Assembly: GCF_025245835.1 (NCBI RefSeq) | Contig: NZ_JAOBWS010000001.1 | Span: forward strand, 372,001 to 436,000 | Origin: Rheinheimera sp. 4Y26 | GTDB taxonomy: Bacteria; Pseudomonadota; Gammaproteobacteria; Enterobacterales; Alteromonadaceae | Length of the DNA: 64,000 bases | Reading direction: 5' to 3' | In this document: in pieces, positions 26,424-35,088 of the stretch | Numbering within the stretch: the first letter of the stretch is position 1 | Layout: each line of letters starts with the position of its first letter | Notes under the pieces: model-generated | The model's input: the letters and a program-made list of their open reading frames with translations, nothing else | What the model was told of the DNA's origin: nothing | The model's database searches: none | Program-made: the position numbers and the translations under genes

Positions 26424-26517
26424 AACCCACTTAAAAACAAATTTGTTTAAAAGCTGGGCAGTTTAAACGCAGGGCTGTGTTCAAGCAGCTGCAATTTAAA
26501 CCCGCAGCTATGCCGCC

Positions 26518-28515
26518 TTAAAACAACTGCTCGATAATATCGTCGTCCACTCTGTTGGCCAGTGTGACCTGCAATTTAGGCGTGCGGGCCATTTCGCGTT
26601 TGATGGCAAAGTCAGCTTCGTTATTACGGGCCCAGCTGCGGCGTGCGATGCCGTTGTTGACGTCAAAAAACAGCATCGACTGTAACCGGCGCGAAGCCTC
26701 GCTTGAGCCGTCCAGCAACATGCCAAAACCGCCGTTCATCACTTCACCCCAGCCCACGCCGCCGCCGTTGTGGATTGACACCCAGGTAGCGCCGCGGAAG
26801 CTGTCGCCAATCACGTTGTGCACGGCCATATCGGCGGTAAAACGGCTGCCGTCATAAATGTTCGAGGTTTCGCGGAATGGCGAATCGGTGCCGCTGACGT
26901 CGTGATGGTCACGGCCTAATACCACTGGGCCAATTTCACCGCGGGCAATAGCCTCGTTAAAGGCCTGAGCTATTTTGGCGCGACCTTCAGCGTCGGCGTA
27001 TAAAATCCGCGCCTGAGAACCCACCACCAGCTTGTTTTGCTTCGCGTCTTTGATCCAGCTGATATTGTCCTGCATCTGCTGCTGAATTTCTTCCGGCGCT
27101 TCACGCATGATGTTTTGTAAAACTTCAGCGGCAATAGCGTCGGTTTTATCTAAATCTTCCGGTTTGCCGGAGGCACAAACCCAGCGGAAGGGGCCAAAAC
27201 CATAGTCAAAACACATAGGGCCTAAAATATCCTGCACATAAGACGGATATTTAAAGTCGATACCGTTTTGCGCCATCACATCACCACCGGCGCGCGACGC
27301 TTCCAGTAAAAACGCATTGCCATAGTCAAAGAAATAAGTGCCTTTGGCCGTGTGTTTATTCACGATAGCGGCGTGACGTTTTAACGTCTCCTGCACCTTG
27401 GTTTTAAACAAATCCGGCTTCTCGCGGATTAAACGGTTGGCTTCATCATATGAAATGCCCACAGGGTAATAACCGCCCGACCATGGGTTATGCAAAGAAG
27501 TTTGGTCTGAACCTAAATGCACAAAAATATCTTCGGCATCAAAGGCTTCCCATACATCCACCACGTTGCCGATATAGGCAATAGACACCACTTCGGCATT
27601 GGCCTGGGCTTGTTTCACCCGGTTTATTAACGCAGGCATATTGTCAATCAGCTCATCCACCCAACCTTGCTGGTGGCGTTTAGTGGCGGCTTTGGGGTTT
27701 ACTTCAGCGCACACCGTAATACAGCGCGCAATATTGCCGGCTTTAGGCTGAGCACCGCTCATACCGCCCAAACCTGCCGTTAAGAAAATTTTGCCGTTAG
27801 GGGTGTCGCCTTTTTGCAGCACTTTACGAAACGCATTCATCACTGTGATGGTGGTGCCATGCACTATGCCCTGCGGGCCAATGTACATAAAAGAGCCGGC
27901 AGTCATCTGGCCGTATTGGGTGACGCCAAGGGCATTAAACCGCTCCCAGTCATCCGGTTTGGAATAATTTGGGATCATCATACCGTTGGTCACTACTACT
28001 CTTGGCGCTTCCACCGAGGATGGGAATAAACCCATCGGATGGCCAGAGTACATATGCAAGGTCTGATCTTCAGCCATCTCGCTTAAGTACTTCATGGTTA
28101 AGCGGTATTGCGCCCAGTTCTGAAATACAGCGCCATTGCCACCATAAGTAATCAGCTCTTCCGGGTGCTGCGCCACTGCAGGGTCTAAGTTATTGTCTAT
28201 CATCAGCATAATGGCGGCCGCTTGCTGGCATTTGGCTGGATAATCGCTGATAGCCCGGGCTTTAATTTCATAATCCGGCTTAAAGCGGTACATATAAATA
28301 CGGCCAAAGTCGTTGAGTTCTTTGGCAAATTCTATGGCGAGCTCTGCATGCCAGGCTTTGGGGAAATACCGCAGTGCATTACGCACCGCCAGCTGTTTTT
28401 CCGCTTTGGTTAAAATGTCTTTGCGCTTGGGCGCACGGTTCGCAGCCACAGGGTAAGCTTTGGCGGCTGGCAGTTCGGCCGGAATACCTTGTTTGATTTG
28501 ATCCTGAAAAGTCAT
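26518..28515 (-). CDS. hutU: Urocanate hydratase (urocanase)
   Basis: 665 residues, longer than the roughly 555 of the Pseudomonas/Bacillus enzymes and matching a long form of the family. It converts urocanate to imidazolone propionate using tightly bound NAD+. Signatures: ITYGGNGAVFQNWAQYRLTM, LYMYSGHP-like LHMYSGHPMGLFPS, TAGSFMYIGPQGIVHGT, FLTAGLGGMSGAQPKA, GLGPFRWV-like YGFGPFRWVCASG and HNGGGVGWGEVMNGGFGM. ATG 28515 has AGGGG 8 bases upstream, better than the GTG at 28524. It is 12 bases downstream of hutH. Confidence 0.97.
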   Translation of the reverse strand: MTFQDQIKQGIPAELPAAKAYPVAANRAPKRKDILTKAEKQLAVRNALRYFPKAWHAELAIEFAKELNDFGRIYMYRFKPDYEIKARAISDYPAKCQQAAAIMLMIDNNLDPAVAQHPEELITYGGNGAVFQNWAQYRLTMKYLSEMAEDQTLHMYSGHPMGLFPSSVEAPRVVVTNGMMIPNYSKPDDWERFNALGVTQYGQMTAGSFMYIGPQGIVHGTTITVMNAFRKVLQKGDTPNGKIFLTAGLGGMSGAQPKAGNIARCITVCAEVNPKAATKRHQQGWVDELIDNMPALINRVKQAQANAEVVSIAYIGNVVDVWEAFDAEDIFVHLGSDQTSLHNPWSGGYYPVGISYDEANRLIREKPDLFKTKVQETLKRHAAIVNKHTAKGTYFFDYGNAFLLEASRAGGDVMAQNGIDFKYPSYVQDILGPMCFDYGFGPFRWVCASGKPEDLDKTDAIAAEVLQNIMREAPEEIQQQMQDNISWIKDAKQNKLVVGSQARILYADAEGRAKIAQAFNEAIARGEIGPVVLGRDHHDVSGTDSPFRETSNIYDGSRFTADMAVHNVIGDSFRGATWVSIHNGGGVGWGEVMNGGFGMLLDGSSEASRRLQSMLFFDVNNGIARRSWARNNEADFAIKREMARTPKLQVTLANRVDDDIIEQLF

Positions 28516-28527
28516 CTGTTGCACCCC

Positions 28528-30036
28528 TTATTCATTCACCGCAAAGTCGACCTTCAAGGCCTGGGTTTTGACCAGTTTGATCATGGCGTCGATATCCGGT
28601 TTTAACAGCCGGTCTTCTTCCAGTTTGGCCACTTTGGCACGGATAATGGCATGATTTTCTTCAATTAAATCTGAGCAGGTGTTAGGGCGGCGGAACTCAA
28701 TGGCCTGGGCTGCGTACATCAGCTCTATTGCCAGAATTTTTTCCAGGTTGCCTAAAATCTGGTTCAGTTTACGGCCTGAGATACTGCCCATCGACACGTG
28801 ATCTTCCTGACCCATAGAGGTTGGTACGCTGTCGGCTGAAGGCGGGAAACATAAAGATTTGTTTTCAGTCACCAGTGCAGCAGTGGTGTATTGCGGGATC
28901 ATCAAACCCGAATTTAAGCCACCGGCTTTGGTCAGCAAACGGGGTAAACCGTGCAGGCCTTCGAGCAGCAAATAACAACGGCGGTCGGAAATATTGCCAA
29001 GTTCAGCGGCGGCAATCGAAGTGTAATCCAGCACCATGGCCAAAGGCTGACCGTGGAAACCACCACCTGACAGCGCTTCTTCGCTGCTAATCACAATAGG
29101 GTTGTCGGTCACTGAATTCATTTCAATTTCCACCAGCTCTTTGAGGTGGTTAAAAGCGTTGCGTGAGGCGCCATGTACCTGCGGAATACAACGCAGTGAA
29201 TAAGGGTCCTGCACCCGGGCGCAGCCGGTGTGAGAGGCCATATTTTGTGAATCTTTAAATAACCGGCGCATGCGTGCGGCTACCTGAATATTGCCGGCAA
29301 AAGGGCGGATTTCGTGCAGTTCCGGCCGGAACGGCGAGCCGCTGCCTTGCATACCTTCAATACTCATGGCGCCTGCCACATCGGCTAAATTCAGTAAGTA
29401 CTGCATTTTGGTCAGCGCAGTAATGCCGTGAGACAAAATAAACTGGGTACCGTTAATCAGGCCCAAACCTTCTTTGGCTTGTAATTCCAGCGGTGCTAAA
29501 CCGTGCTGTGCTAAGGCTTCGCGCGCTGTAATGCTGCCATTGCCTGCCCAGAACTCACCTTCACCAAGCAGTGGCAGGAATAAATGTGACAGCGGGGCTA
29601 AGTCGCCGGAAGCGCCAACAGAACCTTGTTCCGGCACCACCGGGATCAGATCCAGTTCAACAAACTTCAGCATGCGCTCTATCACTTCCAGCCGCACGCC
29701 GGAATAACCCTGGCTCAGGGCATGTACTTTGGTGATCAGCATCAGCTTGGAAATAGCTTTAGCAATAGGTTCGCCCACGCCAACAGCGTGAGTAATCAAC
29801 AGGTTTTTTTGCAACAGCGCAGTTTCAGCAGGAGAGATTTGGGTGTCGCACAAAGGGCCAAAACCGGTATTAATGCCATAAATGGCTTTACTGGACGCTG
29901 CCATTACATCCACACAGCTGCGGCTTTGGTTAATTTTTGCGATAGCTTCAGCACATAGTTCCGCTTTAATGCTGCCATCGGCAATGCCGTTGACTGTGGT
30001 TAAGTCCAGATGATCAATACCGTATTTAAATGCCAT
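28528..30036 (-). CDS. hutH: Histidine ammonia-lyase
   Basis: 502 residues. It deaminates histidine to urocanate. The self-forming MIO cofactor comes from Ala-Ser-Gly in SVGASGDLAPLSHL (about residues 142-144). Other family stretches are YGINTGFG, QKNLLITHAVGVG, GLINGTQ and RCIPQVHG, and the C-terminal QAIEFRRP. First gene of a hutH-hutU operon; hutI and hutG/hutF are not in the window, so the pathway must continue elsewhere. AAGGA precedes ATG 30036. Confidence 0.97.
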   Translation of the reverse strand: MAFKYGIDHLDLTTVNGIADGSIKAELCAEAIAKINQSRSCVDVMAASSKAIYGINTGFGPLCDTQISPAETALLQKNLLITHAVGVGEPIAKAISKLMLITKVHALSQGYSGVRLEVIERMLKFVELDLIPVVPEQGSVGASGDLAPLSHLFLPLLGEGEFWAGNGSITAREALAQHGLAPLELQAKEGLGLINGTQFILSHGITALTKMQYLLNLADVAGAMSIEGMQGSGSPFRPELHEIRPFAGNIQVAARMRRLFKDSQNMASHTGCARVQDPYSLRCIPQVHGASRNAFNHLKELVEIEMNSVTDNPIVISSEEALSGGGFHGQPLAMVLDYTSIAAAELGNISDRRCYLLLEGLHGLPRLLTKAGGLNSGLMIPQYTTAALVTENKSLCFPPSADSVPTSMGQEDHVSMGSISGRKLNQILGNLEKILAIELMYAAQAIEFRRPNTCSDLIEENHAIIRAKVAKLEEDRLLKPDIDAMIKLVKTQALKVDFAVNE

Positions 30037-30120
30037 GGTTTGTTCCTTAAATCTCTTGTGGAGCTGGTGCCAAAAAGGCGCTTGATAACCAAATGCTAGC
30101 TTGTGCCAGATGTTTTATAA

Positions 30121-30137
30121 ATACATAATAATCGTAT
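30121..30137. promoter_or_regulatory. Candidate LysR operator between hutH and lysR-type gene
   Basis: ATAC-N9-GTAT dyad in the A/T-rich 139-base divergent intergenic region. It resembles the interrupted dyads bound by LysR-type regulators, though the usual spacing is slightly shorter. Confidence 0.4.
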
Positions 30138-30175
30138 CTTATTCCGGATTTATCGAACTAAAAGGCGGTTGAGCA

Positions 30176-31072
30176 ATGCAGGTGCATGACGTTGATTTAC
30201 GGCTATTGCGTATTTTTGTCACTATTGTCGAATCCGGTGGTTTGTCAGCAGCCGAATCCAGGCTGAATATTGGCCGTTCTACCATCAGCACCCATTTATC
30301 TGATTTGGAAATCCGCTTAGGCCTGACGCTGTGCAAGCGCGGCCGTAGCGGTTTTGAACTGACAGACGCTGGCCGTATTACCTATCAGGCATCATTAGAG
30401 CTTCTGCAACAATGCGAAACCTTTGCCAGCACAGTGGCGGGCTCCAAACACCATTTATCGGGCCGGGTCACTATTGCCATTATTGATACTCTGGTCAGCG
30501 ACCCGCGTTGTGGTGTGGCACAGGCGATAGCGGCGCTGAAAGATAAAAGTAACAATCTGCAGTTTGATATCCATGTCTGTGAAGCGCGGGAAGTGGAAAC
30601 CTCGGTGGCCAATGGCCGTGCTTTGGTAGGTATTGGCGTCAGCCGCCATCATATCCGCGGTTTGAATTATGAGCCTTTGCATCTGGAAACCAACTATCTG
30701 TATTGTGGCCATGGCCATCCGTTATTTGATTGTGATGCCAAAGATATCAATACCTTACTGGCACAGGCTGAAGTCATTACCAGTAACTATATGCGCGATA
30801 AAGAAATCCGGAACGACGGCCTGAATTACCAGCACAGCGCCAGTGCTTATCACGACGAAGGCATTGCCCATTTAATTTTATCCGGCAAGTTTATTGGTTA
30901 TTTACCGGAGCATTACGCCAGTTATTGGGTGGAAAAAGGCCTGTTTCAGGCCATCAGACCAGAAAAATATCATTATCAAATTCCGGTGGTGTTAATCACC
31001 TCCAAAACCAATGCCACCTCACCGCTGGCGCAGGCCACTATTAAAACCATCAAGGCTTGTCATAGTGGTTAA
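30176..31072 (+). CDS. LysR-family transcriptional regulator, divergent from hutH
   Basis: 298 residues. The N-terminal winged helix is classical: LRLLRIFVTIVESGGLSAAESRL, STISTHLSDLEIRLGLTLCKRG and FELTDAGR. The effector-binding domain follows from about residue 95 (GRVTIAIIDTLVSDP). LysR regulators often control the divergently transcribed gene, so hutH-hutU is the first candidate target. The well-known hut regulator in gammaproteobacteria is the GntR-type HutC, which is not seen here. Confidence 0.93.
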   Translation: MQVHDVDLRLLRIFVTIVESGGLSAAESRLNIGRSTISTHLSDLEIRLGLTLCKRGRSGFELTDAGRITYQASLELLQQCETFASTVAGSKHHLSGRVTIAIIDTLVSDPRCGVAQAIAALKDKSNNLQFDIHVCEAREVETSVANGRALVGIGVSRHHIRGLNYEPLHLETNYLYCGHGHPLFDCDAKDINTLLAQAEVITSNYMRDKEIRNDGLNYQHSASAYHDEGIAHLILSGKFIGYLPEHYASYWVEKGLFQAIRPEKYHYQIPVVLITSKTNATSPLAQATIKTIKACHSG

Positions 31073-31119
31073 GGGCTATCAGCAGAGGCCAAAGTTGTAA
31101 ACTTATCACAGGGCCGGTT

Positions 31120-32499
31120 TCAGCTGGAGATGAGCTCAGCTGCAGCCCTGAGCCCGGATAAATAAGCACCATGGGCAGTGCCGGCATAATTGCGCTCTGT
31201 GGCTTCGCCGGCAAAAAACAGCTGATTATTCACCGGACTTGCCAGTGCATCGCGCATTTGTGGGTTAGAGCCAAGCGCCTGATACGAATAAGAACCACGG
31301 GCAAAAACATCAGACGCCCAGCGGGTGATTTGATAGGCCACAGGCTGGGGGATGTTATTGCCAAAGATGGTTTTAAGTGTGGCCATGGCACTGGCTACTA
31401 TCCCGGCATCGCTTAATTTTTCAATGGCACGTCCATGCTCTGCGGCATTAAAACCCAATAATACCGGCACTTGTGCCGCACGCATAAAACTGACCCATTC
31501 AGTCCACTCGCCATGCTTTGGCGCAATATATTCAAGCCAATCAACATCTTTTGGCCAGAATGCCTGGTTAAAGCGCAAATAACATTTGTTTAAAACGCCC
31601 ATGCCAAGCTTGTCGATGGCCGCAAGCTTGGCCGCCGGCAATTCAGGCACAAAGCGCACTGATTGGTGCTGTAACACGCCAAGGGGTAGGGTGATTAACA
31701 CCTGATCGGCAACAAAGCTGGCTTGTGTTGTTCGCACCTGTACAGCTGTTGCGCTGTAATCAATGGCAGTGACCTGTTGCGCCAGTTTGACAGCCAAGTT
31801 TTTGGCCAGATAATCGGTGATCACGCCAAAGCCCGCGGCAAAAAGTGCATCATCACCGCTGAAAAATTTGCCGTTGTCAAACCAATGTGCAGAAAGCTCA
31901 CTGGCACTGCCGGCATATTCCTGTTCATAGCCGGACGATAAACAAAAATTGAATAACGCCATTGCTTCGGCATCGTGTTTGAACTGCTGCCTTAGCCCGG
32001 CAACCGCTTGTTGCAGCGACAGATCCTGCTCTGCTTGTTGCGCCTGCGCCAGTGTTTTCAACAGCTGTTGTTGTATGCTGTCGAGCGCTGTTTCTTCCTC
32101 GCCACTGAGTAAATGCCCTTTGCCATGGTAAGTAGCGGCGCGCTGATAACTGGTCAGCCAGCGTTTGGCGTTTATTTCATCGGCCAGCGTTGTCAGCGGA
32201 TTGCCGTTTACACCGTGGATCCAGCTGGCTCCCAGGTCCAGGGGCAGATCCGGCCAGGCTCTGCTGGTGTTGATACGCCCGCCAATGCGTTCGCGTGCTT
32301 CGAGCACAGTCACCTGATGGCCATGGCGCTGACATTCGCGTGCAGCTGCAAGCCCGGCAAGACCAGCCCCAATCACCAGAATACGCTTTTTGCCTTTGCC
32401 GGCGGATTGATGTTGCTTGTTCATTGTGATGCCGCAGGCAGCTGTGCTGGTGGCGCCAAATACCAGCAGCAACAGTTCAATAAAATCACGTCTGTTCAT
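31120..32499 (-). CDS. FAD-dependent amine oxidase with Tat-type signal
   Basis: 459 residues from ATG 32499 (GAGG upstream). The N-terminus NRRDFIELLLLVFGATSTAACG has a twin-arginine motif and hydrophobic core, so export by Tat is likely; the Cys is not in a canonical lipobox. The FAD-binding Rossmann motif VIGAGLAGLAAA and EARERIGGRINT follow, with LPLDLGASWIHG. The C-terminal FFAGEATERNYAGTAHGAYLSG is the flavin-contact signature of monoamine/polyamine oxidases. It probably deaminates an amine or amino acid in the periplasm. It is separated from the receptor gene upstream by a terminator. Confidence 0.9.
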   Translation of the reverse strand: MNRRDFIELLLLVFGATSTAACGITMNKQHQSAGKGKKRILVIGAGLAGLAAARECQRHGHQVTVLEARERIGGRINTSRAWPDLPLDLGASWIHGVNGNPLTTLADEINAKRWLTSYQRAATYHGKGHLLSGEEETALDSIQQQLLKTLAQAQQAEQDLSLQQAVAGLRQQFKHDAEAMALFNFCLSSGYEQEYAGSASELSAHWFDNGKFFSGDDALFAAGFGVITDYLAKNLAVKLAQQVTAIDYSATAVQVRTTQASFVADQVLITLPLGVLQHQSVRFVPELPAAKLAAIDKLGMGVLNKCYLRFNQAFWPKDVDWLEYIAPKHGEWTEWVSFMRAAQVPVLLGFNAAEHGRAIEKLSDAGIVASAMATLKTIFGNNIPQPVAYQITRWASDVFARGSYSYQALGSNPQMRDALASPVNNQLFFAGEATERNYAGTAHGAYLSGLRAAAELISS

Positions 32500-32708
32500 A
32501 TCGCCTCTTTTTACAAAAACCGCCAAAACGCCAATCACGCAAAAAACCGCAAACAGTTGCCAGCGCAGAACCGGTAGCTCAGCAACTGTAGCAGCGGGCC
32601 AGCATTACAGTTGAGTTTTAGTTATAGCCGCTGTTGCCTTTGCTTGTTTTAGCTGCCTGAGCATGCCTGAACGGAGTTGCCACTTTTTCGCGGCAGCAGA
32701 TTGAGTAT

Positions 32709-32739
32709 AAAAAAAGCCCGGCATTTGCTACCGGGCTTT
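32709..32739 (-). terminator. Terminator of the first TonB-dependent receptor gene
   Basis: AAAGCCCGG/CCGGGCTTT stem, 9-base loop, with a T-run when read leftwards. Confidence 0.88.
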
Positions 32740-32763
32740 GTCGCTAAAGGCTGCGGCTGATTT

Positions 32764-34965
32764 TTAGAAGCTGATATTGTAACGCACACCAAACTCGCTG
32801 GCGTCGTTGCTTAAAATACGCAGTACATAATCACCAGTATTTAAGCGGGCGTTGTCGTAACGTTCGTCAAACACGTTGTGACCGTACAGTGCTAAAGTCC
32901 AGTCGGCGTTGGCTGGGCTGTAGGCAATATCAAAGTTGACCAGCTCGCGGCTTTGCACCAGCGTTAAACGGCCAGGGTCTGAGCTTGGTTCGCCGTACAT
33001 GTCGTCACGGAACGAATAGTCGAGGCGGGCTGTGATAGTTGCGCCACTTGCTAAGGCAAATTCATAAGAAGGGCCAATGGCGGCGGTGAGTTCTGGTGTC
33101 AGTGGTGCTACCGGCTTCACCCCGTCTTTTTCGTCAACATCCACATCTATCCAGCCAATGGCGGTGTGCAGTTTAAAAGCGTCTGTGGCGTACCAGGTAC
33201 TTTCCCATTCCACACCGCGTGAGGTTTGGCTCACCACCAGGTTGGTGGTGCTAAAACCACCGGCAGCCGTGGTGCTCACCTGATAAGGTAAATCTTCAAA
33301 CTCGGTATTAAACAGTGCAATACTCATGCTGAAGGTGTCGGTGAGCTGGCCTTTGATACCGGTTTCGTAGTTCACAGCGGTGATGTTGTCGCTCGCCACT
33401 AAACAAGCCGGGTTACCAAATAAACAATAAGGCCGCGCCGGGAACTGACCCGACTGATAACCACTCTGGATGCTGCCGTACAGGTTCATGCCGTTTTCCA
33501 GGCGGTAGCTGGCCGATAAGTCGTAACTCATCTGGCTCCATTCGTCGCTGGCAGCAAATGGGCCTATGCCAACATCTGCCAGCACTTCTTTTTTGTCTTT
33601 GTTAAAACGCAAACCACCGGCGAGGCGCAGTTCGTCCGTCAGCTGATAACCCACGTTGGCAAATACAGCGCGGCTGGTGGAGGTTTGATCCAGCTCCAGT
33701 TTGTTGGCACCGCCGTTAAAACGTGAATCGGCGCCCTGACGGTTTTTGCCTTCTTCTTCAAACCAGTACAAACCAGACACAAAATCCCAGTCACCGTACA
33801 TACCACTTAGTTGCCATTCCACTGAAGTTTGGTCGGCTTCGCCGCGTTCCGGATAGTGGTCCAACACATAAATAGTACCGTCATCATCTAAACCTGCTTT
33901 GTATTCTGAACTGCGGTTACTGAACACCGCTTTGGTCGTCAGCTCATCATTCAGATTCCAGTCGGCGGTCAGTGACAAACCGCTGGCTTTATTGTTGACC
34001 TCAGTTACTTCTTTGGTGCCGGTGGCATTGTCATAAATATTGGCGGCCAAATCGGCGTTACGCAGCGGGCCTGTTGGGGTTGGTGCACCAAAACGCATAC
34101 CGCTGTAATAAGCGCCGGTCGGCACTTCGTCAATCAGCACAGTGTAAGGGCGCAGGCCGCCGTCGCCGTCATTGGCATCTGCGGTGAACACCAGGCTAAA
34201 GTCGTCATTGGGTGTTAATTTTGCCGAAAAACGGCCGTGCGCTTCTTTGGTTTCACCCACATCATATTTAGCGTCCGGCACATTAATAAATTTGCCTAAA
34301 CCATTACGCTGGTTGTAACCGGCGTTCAGGTTCACCGCCAGCATGTCGTTTACTTCGCGGTTGGCAAAAAGTTCGGTTTTTAACCGGCCACGGCTGCCGC
34401 CCTGCAGCGTCAGTTTGGTGAGCGCCACTTCATCCGGTTGTTTGGTAATAATATTAATGGCACCGCCAATAGAGTTACGGCCATATAAAGTGCCTTGTGG
34501 GCCACGTAATACTTCGATTCGTTCAATGTTACCCAGGTTCCAGTTCTGACCGACCTGACGGCCAAGATAGACCCCATCTACATAAACGCTGACGCCAGGA
34601 TCAGTGGTAATTAAGTGATCCTGCAAACCAATGCCACGGATAAAAGGGTTGGCCGATGAGGTATGGCCGGCAGAAAAACCAGTGACATTGAGGTTGGGCA
34701 CAAATTTACCCACGTCGGTTAAATCGCTGATGCCTTGTTTGGCCAGCGCATCACCATTAAAAGCGCTGATAGCCACAGGCACTTCATAAATGACCTGGGT
34801 GCGTTTAGTGGCGGTAACCTGAATGGTCTCAATTTTCTTTTCTTCGTTTTGCTGCACCTTCTCTTCGTCGGCCAGCGCCATGCCGGAAAAAGCAGTGGCA
34901 ATAGCAACAGCGGCAAGGCTGAGGCGGGTATTCACCTTGGGTAGAGTGTTGGGATGCTGTTTCAT
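32764..34965 (-). CDS. TonB-dependent outer-membrane receptor
   Basis: 733 residues from ATG 34965 (AAGGAAG upstream). Signal peptide (LAAVAIATAFSGMALA), a TonB-box-like ETIQVTATK, plug domain with VPVAISAFNG, RGIGLQDH, DGVYLGR, RIEVLRGPQGTLYGRNSIGGAINI, then the 22-strand barrel ending in YNISF with the C-terminal aromatic. This plug subtype is common among receptors for organic substrates in Alteromonadales and Caulobacterales. The ligand is unknown. A CLFGNPACL loop contains a likely disulfide. Confidence 0.93.
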   Translation of the reverse strand: MKQHPNTLPKVNTRLSLAAVAIATAFSGMALADEEKVQQNEEKKIETIQVTATKRTQVIYEVPVAISAFNGDALAKQGISDLTDVGKFVPNLNVTGFSAGHTSSANPFIRGIGLQDHLITTDPGVSVYVDGVYLGRQVGQNWNLGNIERIEVLRGPQGTLYGRNSIGGAINIITKQPDEVALTKLTLQGGSRGRLKTELFANREVNDMLAVNLNAGYNQRNGLGKFINVPDAKYDVGETKEAHGRFSAKLTPNDDFSLVFTADANDGDGGLRPYTVLIDEVPTGAYYSGMRFGAPTPTGPLRNADLAANIYDNATGTKEVTEVNNKASGLSLTADWNLNDELTTKAVFSNRSSEYKAGLDDDGTIYVLDHYPERGEADQTSVEWQLSGMYGDWDFVSGLYWFEEEGKNRQGADSRFNGGANKLELDQTSTSRAVFANVGYQLTDELRLAGGLRFNKDKKEVLADVGIGPFAASDEWSQMSYDLSASYRLENGMNLYGSIQSGYQSGQFPARPYCLFGNPACLVASDNITAVNYETGIKGQLTDTFSMSIALFNTEFEDLPYQVSTTAAGGFSTTNLVVSQTSRGVEWESTWYATDAFKLHTAIGWIDVDVDEKDGVKPVAPLTPELTAAIGPSYEFALASGATITARLDYSFRDDMYGEPSSDPGRLTLVQSRELVNFDIAYSPANADWTLALYGHNVFDERYDNARLNTGDYVLRILSNDASEFGVRYNISF

Positions 34966-35030
34966 GCAGAGCTTCCTTGTTATTTTTTCGGGGGGTTGTG
35001 TGATCAGCAATCACGGATGTGCTGCGGGCA

Positions 35031-35056
35031 AAAACAAGGCGCCTGTGGCGCCTTGT
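35031..35056 (-). terminator. Terminator of the second TonB-dependent receptor gene
   Basis: ACAAGGCGCC/GGCGCCTTGT stem with a 3-base loop and TTTT on the leftward reading, 32 bases after the stop. Confidence 0.8.
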
Positions 35057-35088
35057 GTTCTGTCATCACAGCATCAATGCATCAGCTG

